Shown: piece by piece, positions 1-8,244 of the stretch | Layout of the letters: each line of letters opens with the position of its first letter | Position numbering within the stretch: position 1 is the first letter of the stretch | Position numbers and translations under genes: made by a program | The notes under the pieces: model-generated | Database searches by the model: none | The model's input: only the letters and a program-made list of their open reading frames with translations | What the model was told of the DNA's origin: nothing | DNA from: DASRBO01 sp035653595 | Lineage (GTDB): Bacteria > Actinomycetota > Acidimicrobiia > Acidimicrobiales > JAJPHE01 | Length of the DNA: 18,235 bases | Assembly (NCBI GenBank): GCA_035653595.1 | Contig: DASRBO010000087.1 | Coordinates: 1 to 18,235, forward strand | Direction of reading: 5' to 3'

Positions 1-62
1 CCTGGCCGGGGAGGAGCGAATGGCGAACCCGACGCCCTGACTCGAACCCTGGGGAGGGCGCA

Positions 63-2939
63 GTGAAGTCTCGTCGGGTAGGAACGACGGCGGTAGCGGT
101 CATGGCGGCAACGACCTCTTTGGTCGTGCTGCCGGCGAGCTCGACCACGGTCTTCACGGCCACGGGATCGGGGAAGGAGTCGATCCCCTCTCATCAGGCT
201 GGCTGTCAGGCCAACGGCGCCGGTTGCGCGGTGGCGCTCAAGGGCAAGGCCTCGACCTCTTTGGGAGCGGCTCAGTACTCAGGACTGCTCACGGCGGAGT
301 CAGCGCCGACTGACGTCAATGGTCAGTACTGCGTCCTGACCAGCGGGTCGGGGACTTTCATGACCAAGACCGGATATAACCAAGCCGTCTCCGGCCTGAC
401 CTGCGGGTCCACGGTCGAGGGCCCCCACACCTTCGCCGGCTCGGTCACCTCAGGCATCGGCCAAGGCGACAACATCAAGGTCTCCGACGACGGCAGTGGC
501 GACTTTGCCATCTCCGAGACGGCGCCGACCGGACCCACCACCTCCGTGACCCCAGGCCAGGCCGCCGTCGTGTCGACCACAGCCGGGTCGACCCCCGTGG
601 TCGTAGCCGTGCCGCCCCAGACCCAGATCGCCACCGTCACCGTCACCGCACCGCCCGAGGCCTATCCGGTCACCGTCCCGGTCGCCCACTCCCAGCTGGC
701 CGCCGTGGTGGTCAAGGCCTACGACAGCTCCGGGGCCCTCCAGACCTCCTTCGCCACCAGCCCACTGACCGTCACCCTGGTCTTCGCCGGGACCACGACG
801 ACCCTGCCGGCCAAGGCGGAGATCGACACCATCGACCCCGCCACCGGCGACACCCAGCGTCTGGCAACCACGGTGAGCCAGAACAGCGACGGCACCTGGA
901 CTGCCTCGGCCCAGACCACCCACCTGTCCCCCTTCGTGGTCACCGCCCCCGAGACTGCAGGCGCCGTCACCACCATCCTGGGAGGACCGGCATCGGGGCC
1001 GGCCACCCAACTGGCCCAGGGCCCAGAGGCCATCGCCGTAGACAGCACCAGCGGAGTCCTCTACGTGTCCTCCAGGGTGGCCTCCAACCTCGGAGGAGTG
1101 GTGTACGCGGTCGACCCCTCGACGGGGCAAGAATCGGTCGTGGCCGGCTCCGGGGACGTCCCGGGGACCTATCCCGTCCCTTCCGGTCCCGAGCCCGCAC
1201 TGAGCGCCCAGCTGGATGTGCCCACGGGACTGGCAGTCGACCACTCCGGCAACCTGTACCTGTCCGACAGCGGAGTCGTTTCGGTGCTCTCCGGCGGAAC
1301 GCTGACCCCCTTTGCCGGCGGTGGTAGTCCCACCGACGGCCTTGGCGACGGTCTGCCGGCCACCGAGGCGCAGCTGTCGGCTGGCCCCCTGGCCGTCGAC
1401 GGCGCAGGCAACGTGTTCATCGTCGACTCCAACCACAACTCGGTACGGGAGGTGGCCGCCGGCACCGGGATCATCTCCACGGTCCCCGGTAGCGACACCC
1501 TGGGCCAACCGCAGTTCGTCGCCGTGGACGCCTCCGGTGACCTCTTCGTCACCGCCTTGAGCGGCGTAAGCGGGACGCTGAACGAGTTCCCGGCATCAGG
1601 GGGGGCGCCCGTCACCATCTGGTCCGGGTCCGGCTCCGACATCCTCAACGGGCTGAGCGTGGACGCAACCGGCGACATCTACGCCACCAACTCCGCCGAC
1701 CAGGTGGTGGAGTTGACGTCCACCGCTACCAACAGCCCGACGTCAACCACCTCCACCACCGCCGGAACTCCCTCGACGACGACAACGACGGGGGCCTCGG
1801 CGTCGCCGCCTAGCACCACCCCGGCTCCCGCAGCCCCGCCCTACAACCCGCCGGCGGTCATCGCCGGGACGGGAACGGCCGGGTTCAGCGGAGACGGCGG
1901 CCCGGCCATTAGTGCCGAACTGGATGGGCCTACGGCCCTGGCCACCTACGGCGGGACGGTCTACGTCCTCGATGCCCTGAACCTCCGGGTGAGGGGCGTG
2001 ACCGGCGGGAGCATCGACACCGTGGCCGGCGACGGCGAGGCATCGCTGGGCCTCCCGGGCCAGGCTCCGGAGGTGCCGCTGGTCAACCCGGCGGCGCTGG
2101 CCATCGTAAACGGGACCACCTACGTGGTCGCCGACGACGGCATGCCTACCGTCCTGCAGGTCGCACCCTCAGGAGCCGCCAGCCAGCTTCCCGTCACCGG
2201 TCTTCATTCGGTGAACGACGAGGCGAACTGGAAGAGGCAGGGAGCCAAGGGAACTCCGATACTGGCCAGCGATGTAGTCGACATGTCGTCCGATCCCTCC
2301 GGGAACCTGCTCTTCGCCGACGCCGGCCAGGGCCTGGTCCTCCGCTACAACCCGACCAGCACCACCGCCGCCACGCAGCTGCGCGGCCCGGGCGAGTACG
2401 TGACTTCGAAGCAGATGGACACGGCCGGGGGGGCGGGTACCAACGTCTACGGGGGGATCACAGGGATCGCCGTGGACCCGGCCGGCGACGTCTTTGTGGC
2501 CGACTCCTACCAGAACCGAGGCGCGGTCTGGCAGGTGACGCCGTCCAACACCCTCATCGCCTATCTCACCAATCTGCCTCAGCCCACCGGCGGGCTCGCC
2601 TTCAATGGCGGCAATCTCTACGTGGCGACCGGTGCCGGCATCTTGAAGGTCTCCGGCCAGGGCCAGTACCAGCAGATCACCAACTCGCCCGCTCTCACGG
2701 TCCGCTTCGACGGAGCCGGGACCATGTACAGCGGAGACGCCGGTTACGCCTACCGCTGGACCAACGGCGCCGCCACCCCGGTGGCCGGGACCGGGGCTCC
2801 CGGCTTCAGCGCCGACGGTCAGGCCGCTACCGCTACCGCCTTCTCGGGGTTCCAGCAGTTCATCTTCGACTCCGCCGGGGACATGCTGGTGGCGGACTCG
2901 GCCAACAACAGGGTCCGGGAGGTGGTCGCGCCCTTCTGA
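63..2939 (+). CDS. Secreted NHL-repeat beta-propeller protein
   Basis: A 958-residue exported protein, GTG start, preceded by a purine-rich site (GGGGAGGG, about 51-58). Residues 1 to about 32 form a signal peptide: basic MKSRR start, hydrophobic Ala/Val core, then small residues. A Cys-containing beta-rich segment follows (about 45-150), then a Thr/Val/Pro-rich segment to about 300. Two blocks of NHL-type repeats follow; typical strands read GLAVDHSGNLYLSD, PLAVDGAGNVFIVDS and DSAGDMLVADSANNRVREV. They are separated by a Thr/Ser/Pro linker near 552-597. The motif AGTGxxGFSxDG occurs at the start of the second block and near the C-terminus, as is common in NHL propellers. NHL propellers usually bind proteins, glycans or other ligands, and no catalytic site is visible. 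The role is probably extracellular or surface recognition; the ligand is unknown. The next gene is convergent, so this is likely the last gene of its transcript. Confidence 0.85.
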   Translation: MKSRRVGTTAVAVMAATTSLVVLPASSTTVFTATGSGKESIPSHQAGCQANGAGCAVALKGKASTSLGAAQYSGLLTAESAPTDVNGQYCVLTSGSGTFMTKTGYNQAVSGLTCGSTVEGPHTFAGSVTSGIGQGDNIKVSDDGSGDFAISETAPTGPTTSVTPGQAAVVSTTAGSTPVVVAVPPQTQIATVTVTAPPEAYPVTVPVAHSQLAAVVVKAYDSSGALQTSFATSPLTVTLVFAGTTTTLPAKAEIDTIDPATGDTQRLATTVSQNSDGTWTASAQTTHLSPFVVTAPETAGAVTTILGGPASGPATQLAQGPEAIAVDSTSGVLYVSSRVASNLGGVVYAVDPSTGQESVVAGSGDVPGTYPVPSGPEPALSAQLDVPTGLAVDHSGNLYLSDSGVVSVLSGGTLTPFAGGGSPTDGLGDGLPATEAQLSAGPLAVDGAGNVFIVDSNHNSVREVAAGTGIISTVPGSDTLGQPQFVAVDASGDLFVTALSGVSGTLNEFPASGGAPVTIWSGSGSDILNGLSVDATGDIYATNSADQVVELTSTATNSPTSTTSTTAGTPSTTTTTGASASPPSTTPAPAAPPYNPPAVIAGTGTAGFSGDGGPAISAELDGPTALATYGGTVYVLDALNLRVRGVTGGSIDTVAGDGEASLGLPGQAPEVPLVNPAALAIVNGTTYVVADDGMPTVLQVAPSGAASQLPVTGLHSVNDEANWKRQGAKGTPILASDVVDMSSDPSGNLLFADAGQGLVLRYNPTSTTAATQLRGPGEYVTSKQMDTAGGAGTNVYGGITGIAVDPAGDVFVADSYQNRGAVWQVTPSNTLIAYLTNLPQPTGGLAFNGGNLYVATGAGILKVSGQGQYQQITNSPALTVRFDGAGTMYSGDAGYAYRWTNGAATPVAGTGAPGFSADGQAATATAFSGFQQFIFDSAGDMLVADSANNRVREVVAPF

Positions 2940-2956
2940 GCGGCTTCCCAACGCTC
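2938..2956 (+). terminator. Weak hairpin at the end of the NHL gene
   Basis: GAGCG and CGCTC, separated by 9 bases, overlap the stop codon of the NHL-repeat gene. The stem is only 5 bp and no T-run follows, only a pyrimidine-rich stretch. Chance pairing is common at this GC content, so this is only a candidate terminator. Confidence 0.2.
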
Positions 2957-3333
2957 GGTCTCCCTTTGGCCCTGGCGGGCTCAGGACGGTCGAGACGACG
3001 CTGCGGACCTTCGACCCTAGCGAGTTCGGTGGCGACCAGGGGCGCCGAGAGCAGCAGCCGTCGAGGCAGCAGGTGGAGCAGCTTCCACGCGACGGCATCG
3101 GAGCGCACGGCCCGACCGGCCGGCGAGGCGCTCAGGCCAGGCACCCTGAGGTAGGTCGACCTCGCCTACGAGCGCTTCCTGGAGACGGCCGGCACCCGGC
3201 ACCGCCTCGGCGAACCACCGCACCACTGGTTGTGATGGCCGAGGCGGAACAACGTGAGGCCTGAGGTGTAGTCGCCAACAGAGCCGGCGATGGCGACCGA
3301 CAGGGGTGGGTGGCAGGTCTGGTGGAGGCGTCC
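2940..3333. other. 394-base convergent intergenic region, possible decayed coding remnant
   Basis: The region lies between the 3' ends of the NHL-repeat gene (+) and the reductase gene (-). No intact gene is convincing. On the plus strand, 3155-3235 reads as a protein-like C-terminus (about 26 residues, including YERFLETAG and RHRLGEPPHHWL, then TGA), but an in-frame TAG at 3152 blocks it. This could be the tail of a broken gene; the family is not recognised. A 7-bp inverted repeat, GTCGCCA (3271-3277) and TGGCGAC (3291-3297), lies 37 bases past the reductase stop and may end that transcript. The remainder shows nothing clear. Confidence 0.4.
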
Positions 3334-3924
3334 TCAGCGCCGCACCGGGTACCGGAGGTGGAGCGCCCTTGTGCCTTGGACCACCATCGGGTCATCGAGC
3401 ACGACGTGGCCGCCGACGAGATCGCCGAAGTAGCGGACGCCCGCCCCGAAGAGGACCGGGACCAGGCTTATGCATACCTCGTCGACCAGGCCGAGGTTCA
3501 GAGCCTGCTGGATGATGTCGGCGCTGGCGATCGTCACGAACTTGTCGCCTGCGATCTCCTTGGCCTTCGCCACGGCCTCCTCCACGTTGCCGGCGAAGGT
3601 GGTCAGCGGGAACCGCTCGGCCGCGCCTTCCGGCGGCCGACGGTGCGTCACGACGACGACCCGCCCGCCGGCGGGGTGGGTGTCGCCCCAGCCGTCGGCC
3701 TGGTCGAACAGGCGCCGGCCGGCGATGACGGCTCCGCAGCCCGATACCAGCTCCTGCAGCATCGACGCGCTGGCGGCATCGACCGAGAAGCTCATGGACT
3801 CCTGTGCGCTCGGCACCACGACTTCGCCGCCCCAGTACCAGTCGAACAACTCCGCCGGGTCGTCGTCGGGCTGGGCGACGAACCCGTCCAGGGACATGCA
3901 CATGTGTGTCAGGACCCTGGTCAT
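3334..3924 (-). CDS. Dihydrofolate reductase-family protein (RibD C-terminal domain)
   Basis: A 196-residue cytoplasmic protein starting with ATG. The N-terminus MTRVLTHMCMSLDGFVA matches the first strand of the RibD_C/DHFR-like fold, where the S-x-DG-F motif is typical. GAVIAGRRLFDQADGW, VVVVTHRR and FVTIASADIIQQALNLGLVDE match the usual NADPH-binding and helix segments, and the C-terminal VLFGAGVRYF is also characteristic. Length is normal for the stand-alone family. These proteins are presumed NAD(P)H-dependent reductases; the true substrate is usually unknown, and a role in riboflavin or folate synthesis should not be assumed. It lies 105 bases downstream of the binding-protein gene on the same strand and may have its own promoter or be read through. 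Confidence 0.88.
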   Translation of the reverse strand: MTRVLTHMCMSLDGFVAQPDDDPAELFDWYWGGEVVVPSAQESMSFSVDAASASMLQELVSGCGAVIAGRRLFDQADGWGDTHPAGGRVVVVTHRRPPEGAAERFPLTTFAGNVEEAVAKAKEIAGDKFVTIASADIIQQALNLGLVDEVCISLVPVLFGAGVRYFGDLVGGHVVLDDPMVVQGTRALHLRYPVRR

Positions 3925-3997
3925 GCGTGATACGACTCGTCCGCCACCGGGGACTCATCGGCCGGTGCGGGTTCCGCCAGAGAGTCTCTCAAGGCCG

Positions 3998-4025
3998 CCG
4001 CCCCCGCCGGGCCACCGCCGGGCGG
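3998..4025 (-). terminator. GC hairpin after the binding-protein gene
   Basis: CCGCCC (3998-4003) and GGGCGG (4020-4025) can pair across a 16-base loop, starting 4 bases beyond the stop of the minus-strand binding-protein gene. No T-run follows. It may separate that gene from the downstream reductase gene, but the short GC-only stem could be chance. Confidence 0.25.
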
Positions 4026-4029
4026 ACGG

Positions 4030-5778
4030 TCAGTCGCCGAACTGGGTCGGATAGGGAGCGACGGTCGTGCCGGAGGTGAAGAAGGGGGCCGTCCCGCCGG
4101 GAATCTGGCCGAGCTGGTAGCGCTGGCCGTTGTTGAGGTAGTCGTAGGCCCCAACGGTGTCGGCGTTGTCGCTGGTGTCGGGATCGGGGGACGGTGCCGT
4201 CGGGTTCCACCAGAGCATGGTCACAGTGTCCGGCCAGGTGGGATGGCCAGGACCGAAGCCGCCCCCGATGGCCCAGAGGGAGGGGTTGTAGTAGTGAAAG
4301 CCGATGCCCCACTGCCCCTTCTGGAAGTTGGCCGGGGTCAGGTCCGGTCCGGCGGCCTGAATTCCAGTGATCAACGAGTACAGCGAGTCGTAGTCGTAGA
4401 TGCAGAACTGGGACGGCGGGGCGCTGCCTGGATCGATGGTTTGGAAGGCTCGGTAGCAGTCGGTGGCCACCAGCGGCCGCTCCATGGCCTGGTCGGTGAA
4501 GCCGAAGGCGTGCGCCCACTCCGTCTGGTTCTGCAGCGAGCCGAGTTCGTTGCGGTCCAGGTAGCCGGCGGGCACGATCAGCCATTCCGGGTAATAGGCG
4601 TCGCTGTTGGCGGCGTTGGTCAGCACCGCCGTGCTCACCCAGTCAAGGCCGGGGATGAGGGTGGTGACGCCGGCCGCCTTGAACTTGGTCGCCGCCTGGC
4701 CCAGGGAGCTGTCGCCCGTGGAGGTGTCCAGGTCGGAGTAGACGATGTAGATGTCCTGTCCGCAGTCCGCCTTCAGGTCGTTGGCGATGATCGGCCCCAG
4801 CTCCTGGTAGCCGCGGGTGTCGTACAGGTCGAGGCCGAACTTGCGCTTGGTGTGCTGGTAATCCGCCTCGCCGGCCCACTGGGCATCCTTGCCCGCCAGC
4901 TGCTTGCAGATGAACTCGGCGGTGAACTGGGCGCTGTGGTCGCCGTCGATGGTCCAGCTGTAGGCCAGCGGGTTGCCCTGCTGGTAATAGCTCATCGGCC
5001 AGTGGGAGTCCACGTAGGAGATGATCCCGTGCTGGTCGTAGTAGGCCGTCGAGGCCTCGGCCGTCCACCCGGAGGCGAAGGCCCGGTAGTCCTGGTCGCA
5101 CTTGACCGCCGCCGTCTGCTCATTGCTGATCGAGGTGGAGTTGGACGAGTCGATGGCGTAGAACTGGATCTGCCGACCGTAGAGCTGGAAGTTCTGGTTG
5201 AAGTACTGCTGGAACACGGTGTAGGCGGCGTCCCAGGCGTTCTCCGACGATGACAGCTGGTCGGGGATGGGCCCGTCGGCGCTGGGGCCAGAGGAGTAAT
5301 CGCCGTTGACGCAGATCCGGATCTGGTTGGCCGTCACCCCCTGCCAGGTGGCCCCGCCGTTGTTGCCGTGCCAGGCGGGGGCGCACGGCCCGGAGTAGAT
5401 GTTCATGGTCTGCCTGGGCGGGCTGCCGAAGCCGTTGGGGCAGAAGTTGGGGACCTGCTTGGGGGGCGGCAGGTGCAGGCCGGGGGCTCCGGCGCCCGGG
5501 GCCGTGGCACCGGTGCCGCCGCCGGTGCCGGCCCCGGCCGTGCCCGAGGAGGCCTGCTGGAAGGCGGCGATGATCGACTGCTGGTTCTGGTGCGGGGCGT
5601 TGGGCGAGAACTCCGCCGACTGGGTGGACTGCTGTGCCGGGGGCCGGAGGGCCGAAGGCAGGAGGACCACGACGAAGAGGATCGCCACGACCATGTAGAG
5701 GAGAGGCAGGTACTTCTCGACCGGCCCCGATCCGCGTCGGCTCCGCCGGGATCCTCCTCGTCCTGAACCACCTGCCAC
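4030..5778 (-). CDS. Membrane-anchored type 1 periplasmic-binding protein (LivK-like)
   Basis: About 582 residues. The start chosen is GTG at 5778, because GGGGG lies a few bases upstream; an in-frame GTG at 5856 would add 26 residues but has no ribosome-binding site. Order: basic N-terminus (Arg-rich, residues 7-15), one membrane segment (about 23-44, YLPLLYMVVAILFVVVLLP), a Gln/Ser and then Gly/Ala/Thr/Pro-rich linker to about 100, then an extracellular domain with a LivK-type beginning (VTANQIRICVNGD) and the alternating alpha/beta pattern of branched-chain amino-acid or amide binding proteins. Related proteins are normally the solute receptors of ABC importers, but no permease or ATPase gene lies nearby. 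The uncleaved N-terminal anchor and long linker are unlike the usual lipoprotein form. Ligand unknown; it could be a sensor or scavenging receptor. Confidence 0.75.
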   Translation of the reverse strand: MAGGSGRGGSRRSRRGSGPVEKYLPLLYMVVAILFVVVLLPSALRPPAQQSTQSAEFSPNAPHQNQQSIIAAFQQASSGTAGAGTGGGTGATAPGAGAPGLHLPPPKQVPNFCPNGFGSPPRQTMNIYSGPCAPAWHGNNGGATWQGVTANQIRICVNGDYSSGPSADGPIPDQLSSSENAWDAAYTVFQQYFNQNFQLYGRQIQFYAIDSSNSTSISNEQTAAVKCDQDYRAFASGWTAEASTAYYDQHGIISYVDSHWPMSYYQQGNPLAYSWTIDGDHSAQFTAEFICKQLAGKDAQWAGEADYQHTKRKFGLDLYDTRGYQELGPIIANDLKADCGQDIYIVYSDLDTSTGDSSLGQAATKFKAAGVTTLIPGLDWVSTAVLTNAANSDAYYPEWLIVPAGYLDRNELGSLQNQTEWAHAFGFTDQAMERPLVATDCYRAFQTIDPGSAPPSQFCIYDYDSLYSLITGIQAAGPDLTPANFQKGQWGIGFHYYNPSLWAIGGGFGPGHPTWPDTVTMLWWNPTAPSPDPDTSDNADTVGAYDYLNNGQRYQLGQIPGGTAPFFTSGTTVAPYPTQFGD

Positions 5779-6291
5779 GCCGTCCCCCAGTCCATGTTCC
5801 CGTCCGGGACGTGTCGCCGGACCGGCGCAACTTACCCAGAAGGTGACAGGGGACACACCGCGGGCTCGTCAGTGGCCGCTGTCGGGCCCAGAGAGGGGAC
5901 TCAGAGTGAGGAAATAGCCACGGTAGATGGCAACCCGTCGCCGGCAGCGGAGCCATGTGCCGTGGTTGGGGCCCGCGATCCAGCGCTCGCCCTCACCCCG
6001 GACCGTTGGGAGGTTCCAAAAGAAGGCCACGGTGGCATCGGCGAGTCGAGCCACCTGCTCGGCAGGACGCCAGGTGACGGCCGGCGAAATCGGTCGAGGA
6101 AGCCCATCTTCGCCGTTCCACTACCAAATAGAACTCCCAACACCGTCCGTTCCACCGACTGCAGTTGCACATGCGGGCCATGACAGATCCCACCCGTTCG
6201 GGTCATTCTGGCTTTCGCCCTGGACTATGTGAGGTCATAGCGCCACTCTACGTGAGGACTAGAAAGTTCTCATGCCGAGTAGGGGGTCCAG
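5779..6291. other. Divergent intergenic region between binding protein and protease
   Basis: About 510 bases, counted from the chosen binding-protein start, separate two divergently transcribed genes, so promoters for both should lie here. No clear -35/-10 pair was found. A 61-codon minus-strand frame (5869-6054, GTG start) contains Trp- and aromatic-rich text but matches no known family and has only moderate third-position GC, so it is left uncalled. The segment 6200-6280 is less GC-rich than its surroundings and is the likeliest promoter area for the protease. No RNA gene was recognised. Confidence 0.35.
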
Positions 6292-8112
6292 TTGGAACGC
6301 AAGGAGCACGGCGCCGACCCGGCTCGAGCCAGGTCCCGGCGAGGAGTGAGCTGGGCGACCACGGCGCCCGGCAGCAAGGCGAGACGTAGCGCGGCGGCGA
6401 TTGTTGCCGCCGGCATTGCGGGGCTCTCGATGGCGCCGCTGGCGGCAGCGGCAGATTCGGACCCCGGCCACGGTGCTGGACCGACCCCGGTCATCGTCGA
6501 GTACGGCAGCTCGAGTACCGATGCCGCCAATCTCGTGGGCAACATGGTGGCGCCGGGCCTGGTGCGGAAAAGCTTCGACACGATCCCTGGCGTCGAGCTC
6601 AGCCTGCCGGCCGCCGCCATCGCCGCGCTACAGAACGCCGGCGCCCAGGTCACCCCGGACGAGGCGGTGACGTTCCAGAGCACCACTCAGGCCACCTGCC
6701 CGTCCAGCTCGACCTACTCGCCTCCTTCGGGCAACTTCGCCGCCGATACCGGCGCCAACCAGTTGGTGGCGGGCGGGGATCAGGGGCAGGGTGTCACCGT
6801 CGCCGTGCTGGATACCGGGATCAGCGGATCACTGCCTGACTTCACCGGTCGTTTGGTGGCCGGGGTCGATCTGTCCGGCGCGGGCTCGCCGTACACCGAC
6901 CAGTACGGCCATGGCACCTTCGTCGCCGGCCTCATCGCCGGCAACGGAGCCGCCTCCGGCGGTCAGTACCCCGGCGAGGCACCCGGGGCCAGCTTGGCAT
7001 CGATCAAGGTTGCCGGCTCTACCGGCGCGACCAACGTCTCCACGATCGTCCAGGGCATCGACTGGGCTGTGAAGTGGGCGTCGAAGTACAACATCAAGGT
7101 CCTCAACCTCTCGCTGGGCGCCATGCCCACCGGGCCCACGGCGACCGAGCCGATGGATCAGGCAGTTGAGGCAGCGTGGAATGCCGGAATCACGGTTGTC
7201 GTCTCGGCCGGCAATGCCGGACCCTTCAACGGGACGATTCTCACCCCCGGAGATGACCCTCTGGCCATCACGGTGGGCGCCTTCGCGGACAACGACTCGA
7301 CCGCTCCGGCCAGCTGGGCCGCCTGCCCGTTCTCATCGGTGGGTCCCACCGAATACGACGGGTGGATGAAGCCAGACCTGGTCGCGCCAGGCCGGTCGGT
7401 GATCAGCGTCCTCGACCCGGGCTCCACGATCGCCCAGGCAAACCCGTCGGCCGTGGTGGGTTCGGCCAACTTCGTCGGCTCGGGAACGTCGTTCTCGACC
7501 GCGATCACTTCGGGAGCGGCTGCCCTGGTTCTGGCAGCGCACCCGGGTATCGCACCCAACCAGGTGAAGGGCCGCCTACTCGGCAACGCCATGCCGGGGG
7601 AGCTCGGTAACCCGCTCGTCGAGGGGCACGGCTTCCTCAACGCCTACTACGCCGCCACCGGACCCAGCCTGGTCCTCAACCAGAGCTTGGCCGCCGCAGC
7701 CGAGTCGACCAACCCACCGGCTACCGTCGACCTGGGCACCGTCTTTACCGGCTCCTCCTGGAACGGCTCGTCCTGGAACGGCTCGTCCTGGAACGGCTCG
7801 TCCTGGAACGGGTCGTCGTGGAACGGCGGGGCCTGGAACGGCTCCTCCTGGAACGGCTCGTCGTGGAACGGCTCATCCTGGAACGGCTCCTCGTGGAACG
7901 GGTCTTCCTGGAACGGATCGTCCTGGAACAGCTCCGGCTGGACCGGCTCCAGTTGGAACGGATCGTCCTGGAACAACATGGCCTGGGACGGCTCCTCCTG
8001 GAACGGCAGTAGCTGGAACGGCTCCTCCTGGAACGGCAGCAGCTGGAACGGCTCCTCCTGGAACGGCAGCAGCTGGAACGGCTCCTCCTGGAACGGGGCG
8101 AGCTGGAACTGA
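6292..8112 (+). CDS. Secreted S8 (subtilisin-like) serine protease with GSSWN repeat tail
   Basis: 606 residues. TTG start with AGGGGG five bases upstream (6281-6286); a GTG at 6346 is an alternative. The N-terminal region is basic, then a hydrophobic Ala-rich signal (about residues 34-53, ending LAAAA). Residues about 66-125 (VIVEY...) resemble an I9-type propeptide. The catalytic domain has Asp174 (VAVLDTG), His207 (YGHGTFVAG), the oxyanion Asn308 (VSAGNAGP) and the nucleophile Ser400 (GTSFSTA), so it should be active. After about residue 486 come 24 consecutive pentapeptides, mostly GSSWN, to the C-terminus. The family makes extracellular endopeptidases. The Trp/Asn-rich tail is probably extended or beta-stacked, and could bind cell wall or carbohydrate, or anchor the enzyme; this is inference. 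The c-di-GMP gene follows closely on the same strand. Confidence 0.92.
   Translation: MERKEHGADPARARSRRGVSWATTAPGSKARRSAAAIVAAGIAGLSMAPLAAAADSDPGHGAGPTPVIVEYGSSSTDAANLVGNMVAPGLVRKSFDTIPGVELSLPAAAIAALQNAGAQVTPDEAVTFQSTTQATCPSSSTYSPPSGNFAADTGANQLVAGGDQGQGVTVAVLDTGISGSLPDFTGRLVAGVDLSGAGSPYTDQYGHGTFVAGLIAGNGAASGGQYPGEAPGASLASIKVAGSTGATNVSTIVQGIDWAVKWASKYNIKVLNLSLGAMPTGPTATEPMDQAVEAAWNAGITVVVSAGNAGPFNGTILTPGDDPLAITVGAFADNDSTAPASWAACPFSSVGPTEYDGWMKPDLVAPGRSVISVLDPGSTIAQANPSAVVGSANFVGSGTSFSTAITSGAAALVLAAHPGIAPNQVKGRLLGNAMPGELGNPLVEGHGFLNAYYAATGPSLVLNQSLAAAAESTNPPATVDLGTVFTGSSWNGSSWNGSSWNGSSWNGSSWNGGAWNGSSWNGSSWNGSSWNGSSWNGSSWNGSSWNSSGWTGSSWNGSSWNNMAWDGSSWNGSSWNGSSWNGSSWNGSSWNGSSWNGSSWNGASWN
7750..8109 (+). 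repeat. 24 tandem 15-base units encoding GSSWN pentapeptides
   Basis: The units encode, in order, GSSWN x5, GGAWN, GSSWN x6, SSGWT, GSSWN x2, NMAWD, GSSWN x7 and GASWN. Ser codons vary from unit to unit (TCC, TCG, TCA, TCT, AGC, AGT) while TGG and AAC are nearly constant. That suggests selection on the peptide rather than only recent copying. The last seven units alternate two spellings (GGCTCCTCC and GGCAGCAGC or GGCAGTAGC), giving a 30-base higher-order period that points to a later local duplication. Confidence 0.95.
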
Positions 8113-8244
8113 GCGAGTCCTGAAGCGGCTTTGTCCTCCGAGCCCGAGTCGGCGCCCGCCGGCTCGGGCTCGCCGGGTCCGAGCAGCCTGGGTCCCCGTG
8201 TCGGGGCAGCGGTCTCGGGGGGGCGCTCAGGTTTTGTCGAGAAG

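Noticed and set aside
1..40. C-terminal tail of an upstream gene (frame ending TGA at 38-40)
   Set aside because: Only 12 codons are visible, with no recognisable motif, so it cannot be told from a random frame.
5869..6054. 61-codon minus-strand frame in the divergent region
   Set aside because: Plausible composition but no family match, weak start context and only moderate third-position GC; not enough to call.
7647..7979. Minus-strand open frame with FQDEP-type repeats
   Set aside because: It is the antisense shadow of the GSSWN array; lack of stops follows from the repeated unit, and there is no independent start context or family match.
7750..8109. CRISPR-like appearance of the tandem repeats
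   Set aside because: Units are 15 bases, contiguous, in frame and without spacers; they are protein-coding repeats.
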